Positions 1-8,836 of a stretch of 32,661 nucleotides of DNA are shown piece by piece; positions within the stretch are counted from its first letter, which is position 1, and the number at the start of each line of letters is the position of its first letter. A program made the position numbers and the translations under genes. Under the pieces are notes generated by a model that was not told the DNA's origin, did no database searches, and saw only the letters and a program-made list of their open reading frames with translations. Origin of the DNA: RQOF01 sp964461135 (lineage in GTDB: Bacteria > Calditrichota > Calditrichia > RBG-13-44-9). The stretch is from the NCBI GenBank assembly GCA_964461135.1, contig CAYWTB010000049.1, forward strand, positions 1 through 32,661, written 5' to 3'.

Positions 1-76
1 TTGAAGTTAGCTAGGGTAAAATCCTAAAAAATGCCTATAACTGTCGAAGATGGGCAAAAGGATGATCTATAGTAGA

Positions 77-565
77 ATGTTTAAAAATAGACTTAACGAA
101 AATATTTAACATCTTATTCTCATTATATGTTCTCATCGGTTGCGAAAAATCGGAATATTCTCGGGCGAGGGCAAATTCGAAGGATATTAAACAGATTAGT
201 GACTATATCCACGCATTTCAAAGCACGGCAATAGCATAGCAAGGTGCCTTGGGAAAACCCAATCATCCCAATGAACATTATCGAAATAGTTTTTTTTATT
301 TAGCGTATGGGAGAGATACCATTGAGGAAGGAATAACCAATTTCACTGAAAATGAAAAAAACAATATTCGATTTTTTAGAGAAAGTGTTATCATTGAAAT
401 CATTGGTCATTTGTTTGAGGATGAATATGCCCTGAAATTTTTAAAAATATTCCCAGAATTTTAGTACCGTTACTTGACAGAATCAATATCCATACTGATG
501 TTCAAATATTTACCGTAATGGTTGTTGAACCACTTTTAGAACTGAAAATTGATGTAACAATATGA
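77..565 (+). pseudogene. decayed small lipoprotein gene
   Basis: Read across two frames, this stretch gives one plausible exported lipoprotein. An ATG at 77 opens MFKNRLNENI. From about 100-108 the coding signal moves to another frame, with a hydrophobic segment (NILFSLYVLIGC) ending in a lipobox-like cysteine at 141-143. That frame is cut by a TAG at 237-239, resumes as GKPNHPNEHYRNSFFYL, and stops at 464. From about 440 the first frame takes over again (PRILVPLLDRINIHTDVQI) and ends at the TGA at 563-565. So there are two frameshifts that restore the original frame and one nonsense codon. The longest open piece alone (249-464, TTG start) has neither a Shine-Dalgarno site nor a signal peptide. 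The family is not recognised. The lipobox and frame continuity are seen directly; the single ancestral gene is inferred. Confidence 0.45.
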
Positions 566-765
566 TTATTTAAACGTTAGTTAATAGAACGATATATTCA
601 TTATGGTTCTAAAAATACAGTTTTAAACCATGTTTGAATCGTAATCATGACTGTACAGATCCTAAAAAAAATCAATTATTTTTTCTATAAATCAGATCTA
701 TTGAATAAAGAAGCAGCAAAGCAAAAATAGTAGGATATTCACTTCTCATAAAATAAGGAAAATTT

Positions 766-3434
766 ATGAAAAAAATTTATTTCCTTATTCTACTGCTTAT
801 TTCTTACCGAGGCGCCCCGGCTCAAACATCTTTAGTTAACAGTGATCTTCGAACGAAAATATTTCAGCAAAAGGCTATCCATTATCAGCAATTAAGAGCA
901 GTAGACCAGCAACAGACCGCCAACCAGAATGACTTTGATGTGAAGTATTATGATCTAAATCTAACGCCTGATACTTTAACCGCCATTCTATATGGTGAGG
1001 TCACTGTGAGGGGAGAAGTGATAGCACCATCTTTGGATTTTGTGGAACTCAACTTTTGGGATGGAATGACAATAACCAGTATCTATCATACCAGTGCTCC
1101 CGGTGTTCAGCTGAGTTATCATCGGAGTAATGATATTCTCACCATCAACCTGAGTAACACTTATTTACATGGGGAAATTTTAATATTACCATCGAGTATA
1201 ATGGACGCCCGCAGGATTCAGGCTATTGGGGATTTGAATTTGATTCTTATGATGGAAGAAGCATGATTTGGACCTTCAGCCAGCCCTGGGGGGCAAGAAG
1301 CTGGTGGCCCTGCAAGGATATACCCTCGGACAAAGCGGATTCACTGGATATGCGGGTAACTGTGCCGGTCAATATGGTTGTGGCCTCGAATGGATCCCTA
1401 AAACAAACCACCATAACGGGTAATGAAGCCACCTACTTGTGGCATGAGAAATATCCCATAGCAACCTACCTGGTTTCCTTGGCAATCTACCCCTATGAGG
1501 TTCATTATGATGATTATCTATATAACAATAATGCCGATACGATGAAAATTCATTTTTATACTTTCCCGGGTAATTATAATCTATACTATTCGCTAAATGT
1601 GAAGATTAAAGATATGATTTCCTTTTTTGCTGGGCTATTCGGTGAATATCCCTTTATTGATGAAAAATACGGACATGCTGATTTTTCTTTTCCTTACGGG
1701 GCTATCGAACATCAAACCTGTGCAAGTCTGGCGGTATTTACCGAGTGGTTATATGTGCATGAACTGGCGCATCAATGGTGGGGGGATATGATAACCTACA
1801 ATAGCTGGCATCATACCTGGTTAGCGGAAGACCTTGCCGTTTACAGTGAAGCATTATGGTATGAACATTTGAATGGTCCCGGGAAAGCGAGCGAATACCA
1901 GTTGTGTAATAATGTGTATTTGGGACCCGGAACGGTTTATGTGGAGGATCCGGGAAATGAAAATCCGTTTGACATCAATTTAGTGTACAGAAAAGCTTCC
2001 TAGGTTTTTCACATGCTGCGGCATGTGGTTAGGGATGACACTTTCTTTGATATTCTGGAAAAATTTCATTATTCCCCGCAACATCAATACGGAACGGCAA
2101 CTACCGAAGAATTCAAGACCGCTTGTGAACAGGTATCCGGTATTGAACTGGATAGGTTTTTTCAGCAATGGATTTATGAAGAATATTTTCCGGAGTATTC
2201 ACATTCCTGGCAGGCGAGTCAAAACGGTTCAAACTATGATATCCAATTGGAAATAGTTCAGGAGCAGACCGGTTCTCTTTTCTGGATGCCCATTGATATT
2301 TTCATCACCACGGTCGATCATGAAACGACATTTGTTGTCTGGGACAGTCTGCAAACCCAAAATTTTCAGTTTACCGTATCCTCTGAACCCCTATATGTTG
2401 AACTCGACCGGGATAATTGGATATTAAAACAGGTCGAGGATTCCATACTTAATCCGACATTTGATCAGGGTATCTTATTAGTAAATGGGGTTTCATTCAC
2501 AGTATATGGTTCGGAAATCTGGGATGCTTTCGAAAATAAAGCTTTTTGGGGAGATTACTCCATTTCTTTCTGGGACTGTTTTATTTCTCCTCCAAATGGA
2601 TATCCCTCCACCCTCCCGGCACCCCTGGGACATGGCAAGGTACCGGCAAACGTATTAGGGAAATATTCAACCGTAATTTGGGTGGGCAACAATTATGGTG
2701 GCGATATCGACTCCTGGATCACTACCCCAGTTCTGGAATATTTACAAGCGGGAGGTAATCTTATCTTAATGAGTAGAATGGGACAGGACTTTATCAATGA
2801 AGACTTGCGTCAATATCTGGGTATAACCTGGGTTGAGAATACGACCAATACGATTAATAATTGTATCAGTAGCTACGCCGGACTACAGAACATGATATTG
2901 ACTGGCATTCAAACCTCTACTGCGGTCTTTGAAACATATTTAAGCAACAATGAAAGTACCCTGCTATTCCGGGAAACAGCTTCTTTTTCGATGGACCGGG
3001 GGCTCGGTGTATGGTGTAATCCCACCGGTAGCTGTCAATTCGTATTCATTAGTGGCAGACCGTACAGATATGAGTCGAGTCAATTGAACGAGAATATCGA
3101 ATTCATACTCGAAAATCTTTTTAATGAACCGCTTACCGATCTTAATCAGACTGATCATGAACGTCTGATAAAGGATTTTAGTCTGAAACAAAACTACCCC
3201 AACCCCTTCAATCCGAGTACAACTATCGAGTTTGATCTTCCTAAAACCAGTGAGGTGTCACTAAAGATTTTCAATATTCTTGGAGAGGAAGTTGCGACCA
3301 TTGTTTCTGATAGACTGACTGCAGGATCGTATTCTTATGACTGGAACGCCTCAAATCTTTCCGGTGGAGTTTATCTGTATCGGCTGGAGGCAGAGGGATT
3401 TGTGAAGACGATGAAGATAATTCTAATAAAATAA
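766..3434 (+). pseudogene. M1-family aminopeptidase with T9SS sorting domain, interrupted
   Basis: The gene opens with a signal peptide (MKKIYFLILLLISYRGAPAQ). An M1 N-terminal beta-domain follows, then a GAIEHQT exopeptidase-type motif and the zinc site HELAH (1758-1772) with the third ligand Glu 18 residues later (1827-1829), matching the M1 pattern HExxH-x18-E. The C-terminal part holds an extra domain (about 2440-3130) that is not clearly recognised, then a T9SS type A sorting domain (NYPNPFNPSTTIEFD, about 3187-3431). The frame is broken twice. A one-base loss in the GGGGAAA run at 1171-1177 shifts the frame; the restored reading is NFNITIEYNGRPQDSGYWGF. A TAG at 2001-2003 sits where the family has Trp (RKAS-stop-VFHMLRHVV). 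An intact product would be about 890 aa, a secreted zinc aminopeptidase. Reinitiation at the ATG at 2013 would lack the zinc site. Apart from these two lesions the frame is well preserved, so decay appears recent. Confidence 0.85.
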
Positions 3435-3460
3435 ATATTACCACTCACAAGCATATACAA

Positions 3461-3487
3461 CTCTCCCCCTGGGAGAGCAATCTTTTT
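3461..3487 (+). terminator. hairpin terminator after the M1 gene
   Basis: A perfect 7-bp stem CTCTCCC / GGGAGAG (3461-3467 with 3471-3477) with a 3-nt loop is followed by CAATCTTTTT. It lies 27 nt after the stop of the M1 gene. A related CTCTCCCCC tract follows the orphan sorting domain near 30190. Confidence 0.6.
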
Positions 3488-3797
3488 CAACGATTAAATC
3501 ATTAATATCAAAATAGTAATAAAATGAATATTTGCTTTGATGATTTTTTAGAAGAATTGAATTAATTTTATAATAATACTTTTACTACTCGAAGTCAACT
3601 TTTGTATCCTTAATATTAAGACATTTTGGCTACTACATATATAAAGGTGATATCAAATAAAAATTTCCATATATTGACAGTGTTATACTGTTCAAATACC
3701 TATTATTAAACTGTAGAAGACTTGCTGGATTAAAGAGCAGTGAGTCCTTTCCCTATTTGGATTGGGCATAGATGAGGATTTCTTATTTCAAATTGTA
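3488..3797. other. AT-rich intergenic region with a possible promoter
   Basis: No convincing gene lies in this stretch. It has a 12-bp palindrome CTTAATATTAAG (3609-3620) and one TTGACA box (3674-3679) that could be a -35 element for the downstream gene. The spacing and the -10 candidate (TACCTA, about 3697-3702) are weak. Confidence 0.35.
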
Positions 3798-4376
3798 ATG
3801 CTGAAAGCTCTACGTAGAAAGCTATTCGAACGAATCGGCCTTACACATGTGGATGATAGCCGTAGTTGTCGAATGGTTGTTTTGATTGAGTGCATTCTTA
3901 ATCAAAATGCCCGTGACGCTGGAGCTGCGACCTTTCCAGCTGTTAGCTGGCCGATTCTTCGCCTATGCAACGAACACAATGTTGGCATATTACAAATGCC
4001 TTGTCCAGAAATTAGTTGTTTGGGCTTTGAAAGAAAACGACAACCAAAGCTATCAATTAGGGATGTACTCGATACATCTGAAGGCCGTGACTGTTGTAGA
4101 AAGATCAGTATAGATGTCGTGGACAGAATCGAAGACTACATTAACCAAGGCTATCAGATATTATCCATCCTTGGTGGCAATCCGAAGAGTCCAGGATGTG
4201 CAATTCATAGTGAAGATGGTAATCTATTGTCTACTTCAGGTATTTTTATGAAGGAACTTCAGGCCGAACTTCATAAGAGATGTATCGAAATCCCCTTTAA
4301 AGGAATCCGGGATTATGATCCGGAAATGTTTGCAAAGGATATTGAGTGGGTGCGCAAAGCTTTTTCTAAAAGGTGA
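3798..4376 (+). CDS. TudS/DUF523-related putative desulfidase
   Basis: This 192-residue cytoplasmic protein resembles the TudS-related family (DUF523-like). TudS itself removes sulfur from thiouracil using an iron-sulfur cluster held by three cysteines. Three conserved-looking cysteines are visible: C32 in IECILNQNARD, C69 in QMPCPEISCLGF, and C134 in KSPGCAIHS, followed by a C-terminal segment with GIRDYDPEMF. The spacing and the CxLNQNAR, MPCPE and SPGC motifs are those of the CD3072-type branch. The ATG at 3798 is preferred over an upstream TTG at 3762; neither has a good ribosome site, and an ATG at 3873 is a third option that would keep C32. No partner gene adjoins it. Family membership is fairly sure, but the substrate is unknown. 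Confidence 0.65.
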   Translation: MLKALRRKLFERIGLTHVDDSRSCRMVVLIECILNQNARDAGAATFPAVSWPILRLCNEHNVGILQMPCPEISCLGFERKRQPKLSIRDVLDTSEGRDCCRKISIDVVDRIEDYINQGYQILSILGGNPKSPGCAIHSEDGNLLSTSGIFMKELQAELHKRCIEIPFKGIRDYDPEMFAKDIEWVRKAFSKR

Positions 4377-4701
4377 GATCAGCACGTCCATTAGATGTGT
4401 AGCGAATGAGCCCCCGTGCAACGATGACATGAAAGAGATTTGAAGGTATTGGGCTCACTTGTTGAAAGCAGAAATCAGGTGCTCAATTTGTAGGATTTAA
4501 TTTAACATAAATACTAAATTAAAGTACTGGAGTACAATCAATCTTATCTATAAAAAAACAGTATAACATTTTGCTGCACAGGATTGAAATCGCCGATTTT
4601 TTCAGGCAGGTTTGGGAGTTCATGGCAAATTCAGTTCGTCGTTTCAGGTACATCTTATGCGTTTTCAACCAGTGAGCATCGTATTATACCGTATGATTTT
4701 A
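4377..4701. other. intergenic region before the kinase fusion gene
   Basis: No gene is supported here. TGAGCCC (4407-4413) and GGGCTCA (4451-4457) can pair across 37 nt, a weak possible stem. The reading frame of the downstream kinase stays open back to a TTG at 4612, but that N-terminal extension looks non-coding. Confidence 0.3.
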
Positions 4702-7656
4702 ATGTCTGAAAATGAGATGATCGGCAAAACTATCCATCATTACAAGATACTCGAAAAACTCGGCAGTGGCGGTATGGGCATGGTCTATAAGGCCCAAGAC
4801 ACTAAACTCAACCGATTCGTGGCTCTCAAGTTTCTGCCGCCGCATCTTAGCCAGGCTGAAGAAGAGAAAAAGCGCTTCATCCATGAAGCCAAGGCAGCCT
4901 CGGCGCTGGACCACCCGAACATCTGCAGTATCTATGAAATCGATGAGACTGAGGACGGGCAGATGTTCATCGCCATGGCTTGCTATGAGGGTGAATCGCT
5001 TAAAGACAGAATTGACCGTGGCCCATTGCCGATTGATGAAGCAATCGACATCGCCATTCAAATTACACAGGGATTAGAAAAGGCGCATTCTAAAGAGATT
5101 GTGCATAGAGACATCAAACCTGCCAATGTTTTGATAACAGAAGATAGCCAGGTCAAGATAGTTGACTTTGGCTTGGCAAAGCTGGCGGGAAGAACTATGC
5201 TTACCAAGGAAGGAACGACCCTGGGCACGGTGGCCTACATGTCGCCTGAGCAAACAAAGGGAACAGACGTCGACCACCGTACCGACATCTGGGCATTAGG
5301 GGTTATATTGTATGAGATGCTTGCCGGAGATTGCCCCTTTAAAGGTGATTATGAACAGGCGGTGATGTATTCTATTATGAATGAAGAGCCGATACCTGTT
5401 AAGAAAGTTAATCCCGCTGTTCCGACAGAATTAGAACAAATTGTCAATAAAGCTTTGAGAAAAAATCCCGAATCGCGCTATTCATCGGCCGCGAAAATGT
5501 TAAAAGATTTGAAGGAATATCAGAAGAGCATGCGCGCAGTGGAAATGGGGGTATTTGACCTGAGGACATTACTTCGCCGCATCCGCAAACCTCGTGTCCT
5601 GGTTCCTGCAGTTGGTATGATCCTGCTTATCATCCTCAGTGTTGTATGGTTTTTCAACCGTCAGGCTAAAATCCGCTGGGCCAGGGAAGAGGCTCTTCCA
5701 GAGATCGCGCGACTTGTTGAAATGAATTGGCGGGACTTCACCGAACCTTACAAACTGGCAGAAAAGGCAGAAAAATACATTCCGGATGATCCCAGTCTTG
5801 ATGAGCTTTTGTCCAAATGTTCCTTGAGCATAAACGTCAAAACAGAGCCTGCGGGTGCAGATATTTATGTTAAAGAATACAAAGCCCCGGACAGTGAATG
5901 GAAATTCTTAGGCGTTTCGCCCATCGAAAAAATCAGATTACCCATCGGAATCTTCCGCTGGAAAATAGAAAAGGAAGGCTATGAGACCGTCCTGGCTGCA
6001 TCTTCCAGTTGGAACTTAACGATAGTACCAAAAGATAAACTCATTCCTTATGACATCGTGAGAGTGCTGGATAAGAAAGGAAGCATTCCTCAGGGCATGG
6101 TGCGGGTGCCCGGCTCGAAAACGCCTCTCGGGAAATTGGATGATTTTTTTATAGACAGGTATGAAGTCACAAATAAGCAATACAAAGAATTCATAGACAG
6201 CGGCGGGTACAGAAACAGGGAAAACTGGAAACATGAATTCATCAAAGAAGGAAGAGTTCTGACATGGGAAGAAGCCATGGCTAAATTTATAGATCAGACA
6301 GGCAGGCCTGGTCCTGCCACATGGCAGGCGGGGGATTATCCCGAGGGAGAGGGAAATTATCCGGTTTCAGGAATCAGCTGGTACGAGGCCGCAGCGTACG
6401 CAGAATTTGCGGGGAAAAGCCTGCCAACAGGACATCATTGGGGTATGGCCAGGGGTGAATATACTCCTATGATCAGAGTTTTTCAACTTGGGGGGGATGC
6501 TATTTTTGCCCCGTTTAGTAATTTCCAGGGTAAAGGCCCTGTTCAAGTAGGGATTCTTTCTGGTATAACCTCCTGCGGAGCCTGTGACATGGCGGGAAAT
6601 GTGAGAGAGTGGTGCTTTAACGCAACCCGGCAAGGGAGACTCATCAGGGGCGGCGCGTGGAACGATAACACCTATATGTTTGGGATGCTGAGCAATATTC
6701 CTGCCTTTGATCGTTCTTCTAAAAATGGATTCAGGTGTGCCATCTATCCTGATCCTGAGAACATCCCCGAAGCAGCGTTCAGGTTGTTAGAAATGGGTGA
6801 AACCAAAGATTTTTACAAAGAAAAGCCGGTTGCAGATCCTATTTTTCAGGTTTACAAACAGCAGTTTGCTTACGATAAGACCGGTCTGAATGCGCGCGTG
6901 GAATCGAGGGATGAAAGCTCTGAGGATTGGATTCAAGAGCGTATAACCTTTGATGCCGCCTATGGCGGTAAGCGGATGATTGCCGTTCTTTTTCTTCCAA
7001 AAAATACAGCGCCCCCCTACCAGACAGTCATTTATTTCCCTGGCGGCCAGGCGCTATGGCGAAAATCGAGTGAAGAACTTGAAAGCGAAATGGAATTCAA
7101 GGTTTTCCTTTCCTTTGTCGTGAAGAACGGCCGGGCTGCTCTCTATCCTGTCTATGAAGGGACTATGGAACGCAATTTTAAACGGCCAACTCCATGGGTT
7201 AATACTCATCGGCAAACTGAATATCGAATCCAACTGGTAAAAGATTTTAAAAGATGCATCGACTATCTGGAGACCCGTCAGGATATAGACAGCGACAAAC
7301 TTGCCTATTACGGAGTGAGCTGGGGGGGTGGATGGCCCGGAGCGGTCATCCCGGCGGTGGAGGAACGCGTCAAAGCAAGCATTCTGTTGGCGGGAGGCCT
7401 CAGAGATAGTGGGCGTCCTGAAGTTCATATGATTAACTATGTTACACGTGTGAAAACGCCTACCTTGATGATAAACGGTCGATACGACTCGGCCAATGGT
7501 TATGAGACATCAATAAAGCCGATGTTTGACCTTTTAGGAACTCCGGATGAACACAAGGAACTGAAGTTGTATGAAACTGACCATATCCCCCCCAGAAATG
7601 AATTCATCAAGGAAACCCTGGTTTGGCTCGACCACTATTTGGGACCGGTAAAATAG
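4702..7656 (+). CDS. Ser/Thr kinase - PEGA-like - SUMF1-like - alpha/beta hydrolase fusion
   Basis: Predicted 984-residue multidomain membrane protein. Residues about 10-275 form a Hanks-type kinase with a glycine loop (LGSGGMGMVYK), Lys43, catalytic HRD (Asp137), DFG (Asp155) and an APE-like MSPEQ segment, so it should be active. A transmembrane helix follows at about 300-320. Next come a PEGA-like segment (KTEPAGADIYV), a SUMF1/formylglycine-generating-enzyme-like domain (about 466-683, with the MAGNVREWC and GFRCAIY signatures), and an alpha/beta hydrolase of the dienelactone / prolyl-oligopeptidase type (about 749-984) with Ser873 in GVSWGG, Asp929 and His961 as the likely triad. The kinase would be cytoplasmic and the rest periplasmic. 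The start is chosen at 4702, because kinases of this type begin near 'MIGKTIxHYKILEKLG'; 4717 is equally possible and 4612 (TTG) is the longest frame. The substrate of the outer half is unknown. Domain calls are firm, the coupling is inferred. Confidence 0.85.
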   Translation: MSENEMIGKTIHHYKILEKLGSGGMGMVYKAQDTKLNRFVALKFLPPHLSQAEEEKKRFIHEAKAASALDHPNICSIYEIDETEDGQMFIAMACYEGESLKDRIDRGPLPIDEAIDIAIQITQGLEKAHSKEIVHRDIKPANVLITEDSQVKIVDFGLAKLAGRTMLTKEGTTLGTVAYMSPEQTKGTDVDHRTDIWALGVILYEMLAGDCPFKGDYEQAVMYSIMNEEPIPVKKVNPAVPTELEQIVNKALRKNPESRYSSAAKMLKDLKEYQKSMRAVEMGVFDLRTLLRRIRKPRVLVPAVGMILLIILSVVWFFNRQAKIRWAREEALPEIARLVEMNWRDFTEPYKLAEKAEKYIPDDPSLDELLSKCSLSINVKTEPAGADIYVKEYKAPDSEWKFLGVSPIEKIRLPIGIFRWKIEKEGYETVLAASSSWNLTIVPKDKLIPYDIVRVLDKKGSIPQGMVRVPGSKTPLGKLDDFFIDRYEVTNKQYKEFIDSGGYRNRENWKHEFIKEGRVLTWEEAMAKFIDQTGRPGPATWQAGDYPEGEGNYPVSGISWYEAAAYAEFAGKSLPTGHHWGMARGEYTPMIRVFQLGGDAIFAPFSNFQGKGPVQVGILSGITSCGACDMAGNVREWCFNATRQGRLIRGGAWNDNTYMFGMLSNIPAFDRSSKNGFRCAIYPDPENIPEAAFRLLEMGETKDFYKEKPVADPIFQVYKQQFAYDKTGLNARVESRDESSEDWIQERITFDAAYGGKRMIAVLFLPKNTAPPYQTVIYFPGGQALWRKSSEELESEMEFKVFLSFVVKNGRAALYPVYEGTMERNFKRPTPWVNTHRQTEYRIQLVKDFKRCIDYLETRQDIDSDKLAYYGVSWGGGWPGAVIPAVEERVKASILLAGGLRDSGRPEVHMINYVTRVKTPTLMINGRYDSANGYETSIKPMFDLLGTPDEHKELKLYETDHIPPRNEFIKETLVWLDHYLGPVK

Positions 7657-7748
7657 AAGGTTCGAGGATCTGGATTAGGTACATGAGAAAACAGAATTGA
7701 TTCAATAAACTTAAGACAGTATTGTAAAAATGGCTGAAGGATTGTATA

Positions 7749-7815
7749 ACGGTTTTAGCCTGACAAAACCGCGGAGCCTAGGTTGTGAATTCTGAAAGTT
7801 ATCTGGGCGGTTTTG
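7749..7815 (+). promoter_or_regulatory. alternative hairpins in the leader of the PH-domain gene
   Basis: CGGTTTT (7750-7756) can pair with AAAACCG (7765-7771) in a 7-bp stem with an 8-nt loop. The same AAAACCGC (7765-7772) can pair instead with GCGGTTTT at about 7806-7813. The two folds exclude each other, an attenuator-like layout, and lie 50-120 nt before the next start codon. Only the base pairing is seen; a regulatory role is a guess. Confidence 0.3.
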
Positions 7816-7872
7816 CAGGTTAAACCAGGCGTTATCCAGTAAATTCTTTAAGCCCAAAACCTAGGAGGTGAA

Positions 7873-8475
7873 ATGGAAATCAAACCTGACAAAAAATTAA
7901 TCACAAAACAATGGCTCGTTCTAATAACTCTCTCTGTGATCATTTCTTTAATAGCAATTGCTTTACAGTTTTTAATTCCGCTCAAAGAAAATGTTACATC
8001 GAGCCAGGTTGCAGTAATTCTCTGGCCTATTGCAATCGGGATCATTCTACTGATGTGGGCCATCTCAGCTCCAATCATAACACTATGGATCAAGAATTTG
8101 ACCTATTACATTGAAGACGACAGGGTCACCATTTTTAAAGGAATCCTGACAAAACAACAGCAAAACATTCCATATCGTGCTATCACTGATTTTATGTTAC
8201 GACGTTCTCTTTACGATCGATTTTTAAGTATTGGAGCGATTCGCATTCAAACAGCTGGTCAGAGCCGGACTGCTACAGGCTATGAAGGCCAATTATCTGG
8301 TTTAGTTCAGTGGGAAGATTTACATCAACAACTAAGGAGTAAATTAAAAATCCTGCACCCCATTGCTGAAGCAACAACGGTTACCGAGAGTGTTACTCCA
8401 TTATCAAGTGATGATAAACTGCAAAAAATATTAGAAGAACTGAAAGCAATTAGAAAGACATTGGAAAGAAGTTAA
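7873..8475 (+). CDS. bacterial PH (bPH2, YdbS/YdbT-like) membrane protein
   Basis: This 200-residue protein has two transmembrane helices (about 13-34 and 46-68) followed by a bPH2 (DUF304) domain at about 75-150, with the typical LTYYIEDDRVTIFKGIL and IPYRAITDF strands and a GAIRIQTAG segment. The C-terminus (about 155-200) is hydrophilic and partly helical. The start is supported by a strong Shine-Dalgarno TAGGAGGTG ending 3 nt before the ATG. Members of this family sit in the inner membrane with the PH fold in the cytoplasm; their function is poorly known. It stands alone, convergent with the phosphatase gene. Confidence 0.85.
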   Translation: MEIKPDKKLITKQWLVLITLSVIISLIAIALQFLIPLKENVTSSQVAVILWPIAIGIILLMWAISAPIITLWIKNLTYYIEDDRVTIFKGILTKQQQNIPYRAITDFMLRRSLYDRFLSIGAIRIQTAGQSRTATGYEGQLSGLVQWEDLHQQLRSKLKILHPIAEATTVTESVTPLSSDDKLQKILEELKAIRKTLERS

Positions 8476-8615
8476 TTCCGTATAACTATGCATTTCCATC
8501 GGTTGCCTAAACTGGTAGCTTCGCGCGGCATGAAAGATGGTCTAAGTTTTTTGTTTTTCGCAGCTTTGCTGCTGAATACACTAGCACTGCTGAGACGCTG
8601 TATTAGATTTATAGA

Positions 8616-8717
8616 ATGAAAAAAGAAATACAAATATCGGCAGCAGGAAATGTAGAAATCCCTGCATATCTCTCCATAAAAGAAAAAGGCTATAAAATTC
8701 ACCGGGAAGGCAGTTAA
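8616..8717 (+). CDS. R1 mini-ORF, copy 1 (33 aa)
   Basis: ATG 8616 to TAA 8715-8717 gives a 33-residue product beginning MKKEIQISAAGNVEIP and ending KGYKIHREGS. Residues 1-17 are identical to the second copy, residue 18 is Tyr rather than His, and a one-base A insertion changes the frame after KEK. The stop lies inside the terminator stem. No clear Shine-Dalgarno site is present. Function is not recognised. It reads like the N-terminus of a longer small protein, so both copies may be remnants. Translation is uncertain. Confidence 0.35.
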   Translation: MKKEIQISAAGNVEIPAYLSIKEKGYKIHREGS

Positions 8718-8748
8718 GCCTATGCATATATTGGGCATAGGCTTTTTT
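8716..8748 (+). terminator. intrinsic terminator within R1 copy 1
   Basis: A perfect 10-bp stem AAGCCTATGC / GCATAGGCTT (8716-8725 with 8735-8744) and 9-nt loop run into TTTTTT. It can end transcription from the PH-domain gene or the R1 mini-ORF and lies between convergent genes. Confidence 0.8.
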
Positions 8749-8836
8749 AGTAAACATTAAACTGCTAATATTAACATTTTTACTTCCGCTTTTTGGCATA
8801 GTTGTTTTGTAACTTTGTCACTTTATTTTTCGATTC

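Larger units (their letters stand above)
8603..8783 (+). repeat. dispersed repeat R1, copy 1
   Basis: This segment recurs at 12099-12281 in the same orientation. The first 84 nt (8603-8686) differ at only two positions from 12099-12182. Similarity continues through the hairpin GCCTATGC / GCATAGGC and weakens beyond about 8760. The unit holds a start codon, a short ORF and a terminator, so it looks like a mobile or duplicated mini-gene rather than a plain palindrome. The only sizeable length change in the coding part is one A in an A-run. Confidence 0.85.

Noticed and set aside
8716..8748. An integron attC site, because of the inverted GCCTATGC / GCATAGGC and the small cassette-like ORF
   Set aside because: The stems lack the R'/R'' core (RYYYAAC / GTTRRRY), and a perfect stem with a T-run is better explained as a terminator. 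No integrase gene is in the window.
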